Source: Leucobacter komagatae (lineage in GTDB: Bacteria; Actinomycetota; Actinomycetes; Actinomycetales; Microbacteriaceae). From it: a stretch of 64,000 nt of DNA. The notes under the pieces are model-generated. The model saw only the letters and a list, made by a program, of their open reading frames with translations, had not been told where the DNA came from and ran no database searches. The stretch's first letter is position 1; each line of letters opens with the position of its first letter. A program made the position numbers and the translations under genes. The stretch is taken from contig NZ_JXSQ01000002.1 in NCBI RefSeq assembly GCF_000834055.1, positions 186,001 through 250,000 on the forward strand, read 5' to 3'. Positions 20,201 through 28,838 of the stretch are shown here, piece by piece.

Positions 20201-21654
20201 AACTCGATCTCGCTTGAGCTGCCTGGCGCGATGGGCCCGGTGAAGTCGATTTCGAAGTATTTCAGCGAACCGAAGTCTGCTGGGAGTTCGGGGAACGCGC
20301 TTCCGTCGCTCAGGGCAACCGCGCTGAGCGTCTGCTCGTCACCGTTCTTGTCGACGTAGACGAGCGTGAGGGTGCCTTCTGTGGCAGCTGCGGGGAACTG
20401 CACGTTCGAGGTGAAGCCGGTGAAGTCCAGCTCGGGTGCGAAGGCCCCGGAGGCTGGTTCGCGGATCTTCAGGTTGTTCAGCGTGACCAGGCTTGTGTTG
20501 GTCCCGGTGAGCGTAACGGTCGTTTCTAGACCGGCGACGAGCTCGCTTGGGTTGAATGTCTTCTTTGCCTCAACCGTCGGCTTGTCGGTGATGATGGTGT
20601 AGTCAGCTGAGTCCTCTGCCGTGGCGCTCTGGTCGCCGAGGGCAACCTCGCTCTCGGCGGTGTTGTTGACTGTCGTCGTATCGACCAGGCCAGCGACGTC
20701 GTCGCTCTGCTCGAGGTCGAGGACGAAACCGCCGCCAGCTCCCGCTGGGATCTTGGTTCCGTCTAGTGCGGTGAAGGTGACGCGAATGCCGGTGACATCG
20801 CCGGCTGGCGGCGCGTTTGGCATGTCGCTTGCGGAGAGCACCTTGGTTACCCAAGCACCGTCGACGAAGTACTCAACCGTTGCCGAATCTTGCGCGCCCT
20901 CAGGGAAGTCGAGCGATTCGAGCGCCGTGATCTTCAGCAGGTCGAACGGGTTAGGGGAAGCCGTCGGGTCGGTGGGGTCGGTAAGCGTGAGCGTGTCTAC
21001 GCCACCGTTCGACGTGTTCGTGCCGTTGACCGTGAGCTGGGTCTTCGCACCCGGGCTCGCCTCGGCCGAGGTGGGGCTGTACGACTTCTCGACAGTGGTG
21101 CTCGGTTTGAACTCCACGTTCGGCGTGACGGTGGCATTGTCGGAGACCTCAGCGGCGTTCTCCGCGTCGGCCACTGCCGTGTTCGTGATCGGCTTGCCGT
21201 TTGCCTCTGCTGGCAGATCTTCGCGCAGGCGCACCTGGATCGTGACGATCGCTTCGGTGTTTTCGAGCAAGCCAACCGTGCCGTCACCGAGAGGGTCGAT
21301 GAACTCTACGGTCACCTGGTTGCCGTCAACCACTGGCGGGTTCGCCGTGGCGTTTGCCACTGAGATGCTGCCAGGGATGATTTCGAACTCTGCGGGGATG
21401 AGATCCGAGAGTGTTGCGCCGCGGCAACCGAGATCGGAGATCGATGAACAGCTCAGCTCGATGCTGTACTCCATCGTCTCGCCTGGCTGCAGGGACTCTT
21501 TCGAGGCGCTCTTGGTTACTTGCAGCAGCGCGGTATCCTCCGCTGCGACAGCGATCTGTGGTGTTGTCACCGCCATTCCGAGGGCGAGCGCTGCTCCGAG
21601 CGCTAACGCGATTCCCCGCGCACCTGACTTCTGTGTCTTGCGAAAGCTTCGCAC
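14206..21654 (-). CDS. giant LPTTG-anchored surface protein with DUF5979 repeats
   Basis: A 2482-residue exported protein. The signal peptide is residues 1-38 (GIALALGAALALGMAVTTPQ, cleavage near AVAA). Residues 40-1870 form many beta-sandwich, DUF11/isopeptide-like modules, seen as repeated VTKSASKESLQPG- and EKSYSPTSAEASPG-type openings and N-T-A ends. Five DUF5979-type domains follow, at about 1876-1979, 1980-2092, 2093-2200, 2201-2315 and 2316-2436. They open with patterns such as GSLHVSKEITGAGAELWSTG and carry a LPVGAKC-type cysteine block. The end is a sortase signal: LPTTG at 2438-2442, a hydrophobic helix, then RSRKQR. Such proteins are wall-bound stalks or adhesins; ligand unknown. 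Start is GTG at 21654 after AAGGAACTG. A TATTCT box lies at 21717-21722. Confidence 0.92.
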   Translation of the reverse strand: MRSFRKTQKSGARGIALALGAALALGMAVTTPQIAVAAEDTALLQVTKSASKESLQPGETMEYSIELSCSSISDLGCRGATLSDLIPAEFEIIPGSISVANATANPPVVDGNQVTVEFIDPLGDGTVGLLENTEAIVTIQVRLREDLPAEANGKPITNTAVADAENAAEVSDNATVTPNVEFKPSTTVEKSYSPTSAEASPGAKTQLTVNGTNTSNGGVDTLTLTDPTDPTASPNPFDLLKITALESLDFPEGAQDSATVEYFVDGAWVTKVLSASDMPNAPPAGDVTGIRVTFTALDGTKIPAGAGGGFVLDLEQSDDVAGLVDTTTVNNTAESEVALGDQSATAEDSADYTIITDKPTVEAKKTFNPSELVAGLETTVTLTGTNTSLVTLNNLKIREPASGAFAPELDFTGFTSNVQFPAAATEGTLTLVYVDKNGDEQTLSAVALSDGSAFPELPADFGSLKYFEIDFTGPIAPGSSSEIEFSAEPSDKAFDPATGAPADTVTNVVGVEGSTNTATAKDEAEDDVSFSKKKLEIVTEKKLTPEEIWGYEGEGVLVQLPTTIVKPGSNTPANTIIVSDPELSDPSDPDSAPADSAFWDAFSPQAITNTDVVPAGATLTVRYWDTELNEWLVIPGFSGLEGTVNKDLPADILDKIGGIQFVFEKEAPGFEPHEPGEINLNPSFTATLKETLPPGSDPIDIANCASSAAVGGTGGDPVNDETDAPACETVTVKAPKPGEYDLFWKSWEGAGNPAQIVQRTGDHATTRLHWSTENLSFERMTLGETRLGSTPGSGPSDPVAQTTFEAFNLVAVKAVTNDTAFVKGWDQISAIDLWINGAWVPATNATGLPYTKTMSDIALTADEQRDATAVRIVFEENAAGRSDQSAGTPAVGSGLTKSLGRDRKVDLEWELRDVRRSDESVAVIASEIFNVDGKDGLLKNWGNATGEQPGGGIEADQDDDDITIVPRPLGVTVSKGWSGGPLGVPPGDVPASSYPTSRVTISATNTSQQKVDQLSIVDPAEGGADPFEIFSVYKIVSAPHPVTGGNPDKTLVVLTKSDGTVIDPAGIGGITPGQATALTPAELADVVRVELRHEGRIASGAKATLQMDLQLRKTHRSDPSKPVSVVDSPVKNEATATVTDLAGLQQEHSVSTEGDAQIRLDTFELAVQTTKKFTPDQQLVKWAPGTEQHVNEEWSSIRMDLTARPTGTARTDKLIVTDSALNRTEGQASAKSFWNAFRFIGFSDDTLAVPAPANRVQAEVLYGDFTGSLPANALDFAPDTTTPDGNGWVLGTPAPVAVTGGKIENAAATLLAAIDPADYDKVRGIRLTYTSVDGSGNSVAFENPSNPEAKIALEVKRRAYLVSDPTEPVPDSDASASAPGESVMAPGGQFHNTVDARAESFVKFPEEGSDEPVSLKVDAEDTARVTYLAAGIQVAVEKTPLGAQAPGKVIPFKLKTTNTAEREDPSDEAGLEKNRERRIPNLVVRDIFPVADGKPQLVFDPDMDPAKRFSFELSNPYAEGRFPITVDPSKVTVVYLDESQEPMTGDGEPFGVEFQFPRGENPLLASDLYPQEVYTVTVNMMFRPGSLAGAEHSVTNAFSVKSANDRVFDGCNFDATHQTQECGTTTEVYPTEAGALRGKKYVRANDTELGIADVPNPNAGAECVPQFGNAANGYSVGNCVPITKPLGIETWREELQNTGTLPMDKVVTIDSLPKVGDQGALVLLPRKSDWQPEWVNNSLAVVTDTDAEGAAYRDEVEPKLYYSDSEGAACVADLKPTEEQCVDFWKDLTDDVDPASVRHVKTVFEFSETPLQPGERLAYTFQTRTPAESSKMTADTVAWNSVAVGAETVSSDGVRRASALPTEGLRVGVALASGPLQIEKIVEGPGAEFAPDEFEVQVQCTVPDREGFGKDVVLDPVTVTVTAGEPVTLEEQFPWGAQCKVLEEAGLNGETSSSATDPVTIGRDSDPVPLVTLTNTYDLGSFTVAKVVDGATNEAGEAIDYGTFPVAAECSFLGEDIPLDPATADLAGGGLAWLVEGLPVGAKCTITELDAKGGVATLTGGDATQNEDGSWTFTVTGGADAVALELENVMPLGAIEIEKQLTGAGAEAVSDSTVFTFAVECTFEDQTVYNGTVELTKAEAVAGTVQRIDSLPAGALCGVTETGDGGATSTTLTPDTSAEKIEVGTLEAPLQFTAVNTFDAGSLHVSKEITGAGAELWSTGTFEVSLACTTGGAEGVPGDAVSIPGGAERELSEANGYEATYGELPVGAKCDLTETVTGGATSSEIVDAAGSPITGPIEVGAGDAVELRVVNTYDIGSIAVKKEIIGAGASLAGDKTFTVELSCTVDLDGETTEIDIPGGADRELSKQTDLSASYDQLPVGAACELRETGTGGGTTVSITPNAGDATVGAVTVAAGTAATLTVVNEFPAVPVVPGKPGLPTTGGGLPVGWLLGGGALLVLGAVLLTLRSRKQRGEGLGADQPE

Positions 21655-21812
21655 ACCAGTTCCTTACACTCAGTGAAGTGCGCTACGGAACCCCAACGAT
21701 CCGCGGCGCCTTTTTAGAATATGCGATGCGTTTGCTTTGCGCACCACCGACTTGGAACCGCGTCACCTTTTGTTACACGACTGAGGCATGAGCGCCGCAA
21801 GGATATGCGGAT

Positions 21813-23213
21813 CTAGTGGGCGAAGCTCGTGCGCGGTTTCTCGCGTGGCATCGGCGCGGCGAGGTTCTCGAGAAACGCCACTTCCTCCCGAATCGCCGCG
21901 AGCAGAAGCTCAGCGAGGTCGCGACTCAAGCCAAGGCGCACCACGATCCGCTGCACGGTGAGCGAGGTCATGCTCTCCGGCATCGGATACGCGGGGACCA
22001 GCCAGCCGCGCATCCGAAGCCGATCGGCGAGGTCGTAGAGATCCCAATTCGCGCGCGGCTTCGCGAGCTTCCACGCGAACACGGGAATGGCGTCTCCCCT
22101 GCTGATGAGTTCGAACTGACCCATCGCGGCGATGCCACTCGACAGGTAGGTCGCGACGTCGATGGAGTTTTGTTGCACCTTCCGATACCCCTCCCGCCCG
22201 AGCCGCAAGAACTGGTAGTACTGCAGCAACACCTGCGCGCCCGGCCGCGAGAAGTTCAGCGCGAGCGTCGGCATGTCTCCCCCGAGATAGCTGACGTGAA
22301 AGATCAGGGATTCCGGGCACGCAGCGCGATCGCGCCACACCACCCAGCCGACCCCGGGATACACGAGCCCATACTTATGCCCGGAAGTGCTGATGGAATT
22401 CACCCTGGAGACCCGAAAGTCCCACGCGAGGTCTGGCTGACAGAACGGGGCAACCATCGCGCCCGATGCACCGTCGACGTGAATCTTCACATCGAATCCG
22501 TGCTTCTCCTGGATCTCGTCGAGCTTCGCGGCGAGAGCGTCAACTGGATCGTAGAGGCCGGTGTAGGTGTGCCCGAGAATTGCGACAACGCCGATCGTAT
22601 TCTCGTCGACGTATGTATCGAGCTCGTGACCGTCGAGCACCAGGTGGTCGGCCGACACCGGCATGTATCGGGGCTCGACGTCCCAGTAGTTGCAGAACTT
22701 CTCCCACACCACTTGCACGCCAGCCGAGAGCACGAGATTAGGGCGCTCAGTCGATAGCCCGGCAGCGCGCCGTCGCTGCTGCCAGAGCCGTTTAAGCGCG
22801 AGGCCGCCGAGCATGCACGCCTCTGAAGAACCGACCGTTGACGTGCCAATGGTGTCGCTCACGTCGGGCACGTTCCAAAGGTCCGCGAGAATCCGCCAGC
22901 ACCTGTCCTCGATCGCCGCCGTCGCAGGGTACTCGTCCTTGTCGATCATGTTCTTGTCCGCGGCTTCCGCGTAGAGCTGCTTCGCGCGGTCATCCATCCA
23001 GGTGGAGACGAAGGTGGCGAGGTTGAGCCTGGAGTTACCGTCGAGCATCGCCTCATCGTGCACGAGCTGGTAGGCGGTGTCCTCCGACATCATGTCGTCG
23101 GGCAGCTTGAACCGAGGCAGCGACGTTGCCTCGCCCGGGCGAGCAAAGACCGGGTTGATCTCGCGTGTCTCCCACGCGTCCCCCGCAGAGGCGTTCCTGA
23201 AGATCTCTGACAT
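21813..23213 (-). CDS. gadB: glutamate decarboxylase
   Basis: A PLP enzyme of 466 residues that converts glutamate to GABA and CO2, consuming a proton. It matches the GAD family over its whole length: SRLNLATFVSTWMDDRA near the N-terminus, TIGTSTVGSSEACMLGGLA for phosphate binding, IHVDGASGAMVAPF with the PLP-pairing Asp, and the Schiff-base Lys280 in SISTSGHKYG. The tail ends in FAH, resembling the short C-terminal plug that shuts E. coli GadB at neutral pH. No glutamate/GABA antiporter is next to it; the APC permease at 4394 is far away. An acid-resistance role is possible but unproven. Confidence 0.93.
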   Translation of the reverse strand: MSEIFRNASAGDAWETREINPVFARPGEATSLPRFKLPDDMMSEDTAYQLVHDEAMLDGNSRLNLATFVSTWMDDRAKQLYAEAADKNMIDKDEYPATAAIEDRCWRILADLWNVPDVSDTIGTSTVGSSEACMLGGLALKRLWQQRRRAAGLSTERPNLVLSAGVQVVWEKFCNYWDVEPRYMPVSADHLVLDGHELDTYVDENTIGVVAILGHTYTGLYDPVDALAAKLDEIQEKHGFDVKIHVDGASGAMVAPFCQPDLAWDFRVSRVNSISTSGHKYGLVYPGVGWVVWRDRAACPESLIFHVSYLGGDMPTLALNFSRPGAQVLLQYYQFLRLGREGYRKVQQNSIDVATYLSSGIAAMGQFELISRGDAIPVFAWKLAKPRANWDLYDLADRLRMRGWLVPAYPMPESMTSLTVQRIVVRLGLSRDLAELLLAAIREEVAFLENLAAPMPREKPRTSFAH

Positions 23214-23342
23214 GCGCTTCCCCGATTCTCTCTGTGGAACGCCGGCCGCAGCGCCACCATCCGCAGCGAACGTAACACAGCGCTATCGCCCGCACTAGCC
23301 TTCCGGGAAACCCGAGCGCACTGGCCCGATCGTTGGGTTGCG

Positions 23343-26300
23343 CTATGCGGCCGGGGCGGCGCCAGCCTCGCCGAGCAGCTCGCGCAGATCCTCCGCAGTG
23401 ATGGTCTGCGCGAACAGTTCCTCGTCGTCAATGACGGCCGCAAAGAGCGCGCGCTTGCGCCGCTGCAGGTCGAGCACCTTCTCTTCGATGGTGCCGAGTG
23501 CAATCATCCGGATCACGTGCACGGGCTTGTGCTGACCGATCCGGTGCGTCCTGTCGATAGCCTGCGCCTCGCTCGCGGGGTTCCACCACGGGTCGAGAAG
23601 AAACACCGTGTCAGCCTCAGTGAGGTTCAATCCGACGCCGCCCGCTTTGAGACTGATGAGGAACACATCAGCCTCCCCAGCGCGAAACGACGCTATGACG
23701 CCGTCGCGATTCCGGGTCGAGCCGTCGAGGGTGACGGTGCGAATACCCGCATCGCTCAGTCGATCGCGCGCTCGGTCGAGGAACGATGTGAACTGGCTAA
23801 ACACCAGTGTGCGTCGACCCTCCTTCGCGAGCGCTGCTGCCTGTTCGGCGAGCGCCTCAAGCTTCGCCGAGGGCAACGCGGCGTACTGTTCGTCGATGAG
23901 TGACGCGTCGAGCGCCAGCATGCGAAGGAGCGTGAGCGAGCGGAATACCGTGAAGCGGTTGCGATCCAGGTCCGCGATGAGCCCGAACAGTTTCTGGCGC
24001 TCGCGCTGCAAGAACACCTCATAAAGGTCACGGTGCCCGGCGTCGAGTTCGATCTCGAGAATCTGCTCCTGTTTTTCAGGGAGCTCGGCGGCGACGAGCG
24101 CTTTGGTGCGCCGCAGCAAGAACGGGCGCAGTCGGCGTCGCAACCGCTCCGTGCGGCGCGCCCGGAGCGCGGCCTGCATTTCAGGGCCGCTCCCGGCACC
24201 CGTGCCAACAGATATTCCCGGGGCCGGTCGCTCGATCGTTCGCACGTACTCCTCTTCGAACCGACGCGCTGACGGAAAGAGCCCTGGCGCGACGATGTTG
24301 CAGATCGCCTGCAGCTCCCGCAGCGAGTTCTCCATCGGCGTCCCGGTCACAGCGAGCTTCCATGCGACAGGGAGCCGTTCTGCGAGCTCGTTGCCCTGCG
24401 AGGCGGCGTTCTTCACAAACTGCGCCTCGTCGAGGATGAGGCCTGCGAGCCCGCGCTCCGGATCCTCCGCGAGGTCGTGATACTCGTCGTAGTCGAGCCG
24501 AAAGAGTGCGTAGCTCGTGACGATCACGTCGGCCTCGGCCGCGTCTCGCTGCACCGGTGTGCGTGATGCCCCGGTCGTTGCGGTGCGCACCACCACGCGC
24601 AGGTTCGGCGCAAATCTCGCTGCTTCCGCAGCCCAGTTGCTCATCACCGAGGTCGGCGCAACGACGAGAAACGGGCGACGCTCTGGCGCTAACCCGCCGC
24701 CCCCGGTTACCGGTTCGCCGCCGGCGCGCGCGTATTCGATGAGGGTGAGACATTGGAGGGTCTTCCCGAGCCCCATATCGTCTGCGAGGATCCCGCCAAT
24801 ACGATTGCGCCACAAAAACGCGAGCCAGGAGAAGCCAGCGTGTTGGTACTCCCGCAGCTCAGCGCGGATGCCCTCGGGGACGGGGACGGGCGCCGGATGC
24901 TCTTCGCGGACCTCTCGCACGAGCGTGCGCCACTCGACCGCGGCAACAGATTCGTCTGCGAGGTCTTCAAACTCTGCCCACAGCGCGACCTGGTGCCTGC
25001 TGATGCGCAGCCCGGTCTCCCACTCGGCGAGTTGTTGGGCTTCGGCGATCAGATCTGCGAGCGGTGCGAGCGAGGGGTGATCGAGCGACAGGTAAGAGTG
25101 GTCGGCGAGCAACAGTTTCTTCTTGCCCTTCGCGAGCGCGCGAAACAGCGGCACGAACGGTACTGTCTGCCCGGCGACCGTGACGAGCACACCGAGATCA
25201 AACCAGTCTTCCTTCTCGCTTGGGACGGCAGTGACCTTCAGGTGTGGCGTGCCGCTGAGCTCACGATAATCGGGTATGTCGCCGCTCAGACGCACTTCGA
25301 TTCCAGGCACTCGCTTGAGCGCTGGGACCACCGCGGTGAGAAACGCTGCGGCCTCTGCGCCACGCAGCTCTGTCGGGCCGGGAAGCGGGGGCTCAAGCCA
25401 CGCAACCGGGATGAGGTCATCGCCGATGAGTGCATCGGGAAGCAGATCGGCAAGCACGGGCTCCGGGGCGCTCATCGGGCCTGCCGTGTCCCACTCGAGT
25501 TCGAGCCTGTGCCCGCTACGCCACGCGGCTGAAAGCACGATGGTGCGCGGCTGCGGCGCCGGCAGCGACACCGTGCCGTCCGTGCTCGCGAGTGTGAACG
25601 CTTCCCGGAGTTCCGGTACGCCCTCAGCGAGAAACGCGCTGCGCTCTTTGGCTGGCACCCGAATTGGGGCCCCTGGCTTATCCGCCACAAGTAGCGCAGC
25701 CTCTGCTTGGCTCACGCCGGCGGCCACTGGCCCTAGGCGCACGGAGCGGTCACGCCCGCGGCCCGCGAGGTACACACCGTGATTGCCGATGACTCCGCTG
25801 CCGACGAGCGGCACTGCTTCGCCGTCGAACTCCACGCGGGGCGTGAGCTCGATGCCGCCGCCTGCGCGTTCGGCCGCGTCAAGATACAGCTCAGCGCCGT
25901 GGTGCAGCGTGACCCGCGCATTCTTTCCAGCGGCGACGAGCGCAATGTCGAGCGACTCCGCCTGCGCGAGCAGCGCCCACAACGCTGGACTGAGGAAGTC
26001 ATCGAGGAACACCCAGTCGGGATCTTGCCCGAACGTGATGGCCTCAGCCGCCCGGTGGAGCGCGTAGAACTGCCTGAACCATCGTTGTTGCGCTGGGTCG
26101 AGCCCACGACGCGCACCGTGGTGGCCGATGTTTGCCCAGCTGAGCGAGCTGCGGGCCCAGCCGCGCTCGGTTCGCATCGTTGGGCGTGCGCCGAGACGAA
26201 ACACGCCGCTGCCGCGTGCGGCCGGCTTCCCTTCGGCGTCGCTTGCCGCGTTCTGGGAGCGCTGGGTGAGCGCGCGCGACATCGGCCCGTTCCAGTGCTC

Positions 26301-26594
26301 TGCGGATCTCTGTACGAGTTCGCGCAGCTCAAGATGGAGGCCAAGTTGTGCGCCGGGGCCTGGCTCCTGGGTGGTGGCGCTCGCCTGGCTGGCAGGCGCT
26401 GCGGGCGAAGGATCGCTGCTGAGCATTGCACCAACACGCTGCCGCCAACCGCTGCCGCCCGAGCTTTCAGCCGCCCGGGGTGATGCGCCGTGAGAGGCCT
26501 CCGGCTGTGCCTGAGCACGCCGCGCCGGTGCGGGCCGCGCCAGTGCGGGCCGCGGGGTCGGGGGCAGTTCGCCCGGGGTGTCGGTGTTGCTCAT
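23343..26594 (-). CDS. SNF2-family DEAD/DEAH helicase
   Basis: A 1083-residue Swi2/Snf2 ATPase. The C-terminal motor holds motif I DDMGLGKT (605-612), motif II DEAQ (722-725), TGTPMENSLRELQAICNI, and the helicase-C motifs SLKAGGVGLNLTEADTVFLL and QAIDRTHRIGQ (about 1011). The N-terminal half (about 165-560) resembles the accessory region of bacterial SNF2 proteins, but I see no SWIM zinc finger; residues 1-80 are Pro/Ala/Ser-rich. These proteins translocate on double-stranded DNA and are thought to remodel stalled complexes; some act in phage defence, though no partner gene supports that here. The ATG at 26594 follows GAGAGGAACC, which rules out upstream starts. It diverges from ctaB. Confidence 0.92.
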   Translation of the reverse strand: MSNTDTPGELPPTPRPALARPAPARRAQAQPEASHGASPRAAESSGGSGWRQRVGAMLSSDPSPAAPASQASATTQEPGPGAQLGLHLELRELVQRSAEHWNGPMSRALTQRSQNAASDAEGKPAARGSGVFRLGARPTMRTERGWARSSLSWANIGHHGARRGLDPAQQRWFRQFYALHRAAEAITFGQDPDWVFLDDFLSPALWALLAQAESLDIALVAAGKNARVTLHHGAELYLDAAERAGGGIELTPRVEFDGEAVPLVGSGVIGNHGVYLAGRGRDRSVRLGPVAAGVSQAEAALLVADKPGAPIRVPAKERSAFLAEGVPELREAFTLASTDGTVSLPAPQPRTIVLSAAWRSGHRLELEWDTAGPMSAPEPVLADLLPDALIGDDLIPVAWLEPPLPGPTELRGAEAAAFLTAVVPALKRVPGIEVRLSGDIPDYRELSGTPHLKVTAVPSEKEDWFDLGVLVTVAGQTVPFVPLFRALAKGKKKLLLADHSYLSLDHPSLAPLADLIAEAQQLAEWETGLRISRHQVALWAEFEDLADESVAAVEWRTLVREVREEHPAPVPVPEGIRAELREYQHAGFSWLAFLWRNRIGGILADDMGLGKTLQCLTLIEYARAGGEPVTGGGGLAPERRPFLVVAPTSVMSNWAAEAARFAPNLRVVVRTATTGASRTPVQRDAAEADVIVTSYALFRLDYDEYHDLAEDPERGLAGLILDEAQFVKNAASQGNELAERLPVAWKLAVTGTPMENSLRELQAICNIVAPGLFPSARRFEEEYVRTIERPAPGISVGTGAGSGPEMQAALRARRTERLRRRLRPFLLRRTKALVAAELPEKQEQILEIELDAGHRDLYEVFLQRERQKLFGLIADLDRNRFTVFRSLTLLRMLALDASLIDEQYAALPSAKLEALAEQAAALAKEGRRTLVFSQFTSFLDRARDRLSDAGIRTVTLDGSTRNRDGVIASFRAGEADVFLISLKAGGVGLNLTEADTVFLLDPWWNPASEAQAIDRTHRIGQHKPVHVIRMIALGTIEEKVLDLQRRKRALFAAVIDDEELFAQTITAEDLRELLGEAGAAPAA

Positions 26595-26878
26595 GGTTCC
26601 TCTCATCGTAGGAGTTCCCGCCGACATTCGCGTTCGCAGGCGAGAAATCCGGTGGACGCAGGCGTCAAGCGCTCGCCCCCGGGCCACCGGCGCGCCGGGA
26701 GTTTGCGTGCCACCCGCGCGCGCAAGCTTGCACACATGTTTAAGCAGGTATATTTGAGGGAAGACGTCTGCGGCCTTTCGGCTACGGCGCTCGGCACCGC
26801 CAGCGTTGCAGACACGCCGCACCGCACGCGGCAAGCCAAAGCCAAACGGCGAACGGGCTTGAGAAAGGCCAGATCCGC

Positions 26879-27946
26879 ATGCCCGCTAGTGGGTTCCCCG
26901 AAGAAAACGAAAACGTTCCGAGCGCTCCCGGGACCTCCCGGGGCGACCGAGAGACCGCTGCGCGACAGAGCGAGAGCGCACCAGAGTTCGCTGAACTCGC
27001 CGACGCGGCGGTGTTCTCTGAGCGCAGCCGGGGCACTGACGCGAAGATCGCCTCCCGCGCTGACGGGGATTCGTTCCGTGCCACCGCGGCGCGCTACTAC
27101 TCCCTGACGAAGCCGGGCGTGCTCTACGGAAACGTGCTCACCGCCGCCGCCGGTTTCCTGCTCGCTGCTGGCATTGTCCGCCAGTTCGACTGGCTGCTGT
27201 TCCTCGCGACGATCCTCGGCACAACGCTGGTGATTGCGGCAGCGTGCGTGCTCAACAACGTGCTGGATCGCGATATCGACGATCGCATGGAGCGCACGAA
27301 GAAGCGCGCGACGGTCTCCGGCAGCATCGGCGTGCGCAACGCTGTGATCTTCACCGTGGTGCTCTTCGTTCTTGGCAACGCCATGCTCGTTGCCTGGACG
27401 AACTGGCTCGTCGTCGTCACCGGGCTCGCCGGTTTCTTCACTTACGTCGTGCTCTACGGCATGCTCTCAAAGCGCATGAGTGTCCACGGCACCCTCGTCG
27501 GGAGCATCTCAGGAGCGGCCCCGATCTTTGCCGGCTACGTCGCGGTCACCGGCGCGGTTGATGCTGCGGCGATCTTCGCCTTTCTCGCGATCTTCTTCTG
27601 GCAGATGCCGGAGTTCTACTCCATCGCCGTCTACCGCCGTGACGAGTACGCGCGCGCCGGCGTTCCGGTTATCACCGTGGTGCACGGCATCCCTGCCGCC
27701 AAGGTGCAGATCCTCATCTACACGATCGCCTACGTCATTTCCTCGCTCGCGCTCACGTTCCTCGGCTACACGGGCTGGGTGTACGCCATCGTGATGGGCA
27801 TTGTCGGCGTCTGGTGGATCGTCATCGGCATTCAGGGCTTCCGCGCGAAGGACGACAACGCGTGGGCGCGCCGCATGTTCCGGTTCTCGCTCATCATCAT
27901 CCTCGCGTACAGTCTGATGATCTCCGTTGGGCCGCTCCTGCCGTAA
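26879..27946 (+). CDS. ctaB: protoheme IX farnesyltransferase (heme O synthase)
   Basis: A UbiA-superfamily prenyltransferase that adds a farnesyl group to heme B to give heme O for cytochrome oxidase. It has 355 residues and about nine membrane helices after residue 85. The first Asp-rich motif is NNVLDRDIDDRMERTKKR, followed by SGAAPIFAGYVAVTGAVD and WQMPEFYSIAVYRRDEYARA, all CtaB/CyoE hallmarks. The first 70 residues are polar and not conserved, but no better start is visible and GAAAGG precedes the ATG. The 284-bp gap before it has an A/T-rich stretch with TATATT at 26749-26754, a candidate -10 box. No ctaA or oxidase gene is adjacent. Confidence 0.93.
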   Translation: MPASGFPEENENVPSAPGTSRGDRETAARQSESAPEFAELADAAVFSERSRGTDAKIASRADGDSFRATAARYYSLTKPGVLYGNVLTAAAGFLLAAGIVRQFDWLLFLATILGTTLVIAAACVLNNVLDRDIDDRMERTKKRATVSGSIGVRNAVIFTVVLFVLGNAMLVAWTNWLVVVTGLAGFFTYVVLYGMLSKRMSVHGTLVGSISGAAPIFAGYVAVTGAVDAAAIFAFLAIFFWQMPEFYSIAVYRRDEYARAGVPVITVVHGIPAAKVQILIYTIAYVISSLALTFLGYTGWVYAIVMGIVGVWWIVIGIQGFRAKDDNAWARRMFRFSLIIILAYSLMISVGPLLP

Positions 27947-27959
27947 CCCAGGCAGGAAG

Positions 27960-27987
27960 CGGGCACCGCGTGGTGGCTGCGTGCCCG
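27960..27987. terminator. stem-loop between convergent ctaB and map
   Basis: CGGGCAC (27960-27966) pairs with GTGCCCG (27981-27987) around a 14-nt loop, between two convergent genes. It could serve both strands; there is no U-tract. Confidence 0.45.
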
Positions 27988-28018
27988 TTCACAGAGCGGT
28001 CGGCGAGCGGTGCGCGAG

Positions 28019-28810
28019 CTACCCCGCGGGCGTTACACCCGAGGGCAACGTGAGAATCTCGGCGCCAGTCTCGGTGATTGCGATCGTGTGCTCGGAGTGC
28101 GCGGTGCGGCATCCGGTAGCGCTTCGCAGCGTCCAACCGTCGTCCGCATCCGTGATGAGCCGGTCGGTGTCTTCCATCACCCATGGCTCGATCGCGAGCA
28201 GCAACCCAGGCCGGAGCTTGTAGCCTCTGCCCGGCCGCCCATCGTTTGCGACATGCGGGTCCTGGTGCATCGTTGAGCCGATGCCGTGGCCGCCAAACTC
28301 GAGATTGACGAGATAGCCGGCTCCCCTCAGGATCTCACCGATGCAGTGCGAGAGATCACCGAGTTTTACCCCAGGCTTGGCGAGTGCGATTGCCGCGGCG
28401 AGAGCGCGTTCTGTCACGGCGATCATCTCCTCGTCGGCCGCGCTTCGTGGCGTACCGACGATGAAGCTGATGGCGGCATCCGCTGCGATACCGTCCTTCA
28501 TCACCGCGAGATCCAGTGTGAGCAGGTCGCCGTCGGCGAGGGCGTAGTCGCGAGGCATACCGTGGAGCACGGCGTCGTTTACCGCTGTGCACACGTAGTG
28601 ACCGAACGGGCCGCTGCCGAACGACGGGGCGTAATCGACGTAGCAGGACTGTGCACCGGCAGCGAGAATGAGCTCCTTCGCCCACGCGTCGATCTCCAAC
28701 AGGTTCGTACCGACGCCGCAACGCCCCTTGAGCGTCTGCAGGATGGTCCCGACGATTCCTCCGGTCACGCGCGCGCGAGCGACCTCGCTTGCGTTCAGGA
28801 TCTCGATCAT
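28019..28810 (-). CDS. map: type I methionine aminopeptidase
   Basis: A cytoplasmic metalloprotease that removes initiator methionine from nascent proteins. All five metal ligands are in place: Asp in LTLDLAVMKDG, Asp in ADAAISFIVG, His in GGHGIGSTMHQDPHV, Glu in LAIEPWVM and Glu in AHSEHTIAITE. At 263 residues it is a normal type I enzyme without an N-terminal zinc-finger extension. It lies outside the usual secY-adk-map context and is divergent from an XRE regulator, so it may be a second, regulated copy; the genome would have to be checked. GGGGGCACC precedes the ATG. The leader carries a run of eight T (minus strand). Confidence 0.93.
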   Translation of the reverse strand: MIEILNASEVARARVTGGIVGTILQTLKGRCGVGTNLLEIDAWAKELILAAGAQSCYVDYAPSFGSGPFGHYVCTAVNDAVLHGMPRDYALADGDLLTLDLAVMKDGIAADAAISFIVGTPRSAADEEMIAVTERALAAAIALAKPGVKLGDLSHCIGEILRGAGYLVNLEFGGHGIGSTMHQDPHVANDGRPGRGYKLRPGLLLAIEPWVMEDTDRLITDADDGWTLRSATGCRTAHSEHTIAITETGAEILTLPSGVTPAG

Positions 28811-28838
28811 GGTGCCCCCAAAAAAAATGCCAATAACA

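Noticed and set aside
23343-26594. SNF2 gene as part of a phage-defence island
   Set aside because: Neighbours are glutamate decarboxylase and heme O synthase; no nuclease, methylase or other defence partner is visible.
26595-26834. An 80-residue N-terminal extension of the SNF2 helicase
   Set aside because: A good ribosome site precedes the ATG at 26594 and the extension is unconserved-looking and crosses the shared promoter region with ctaB.
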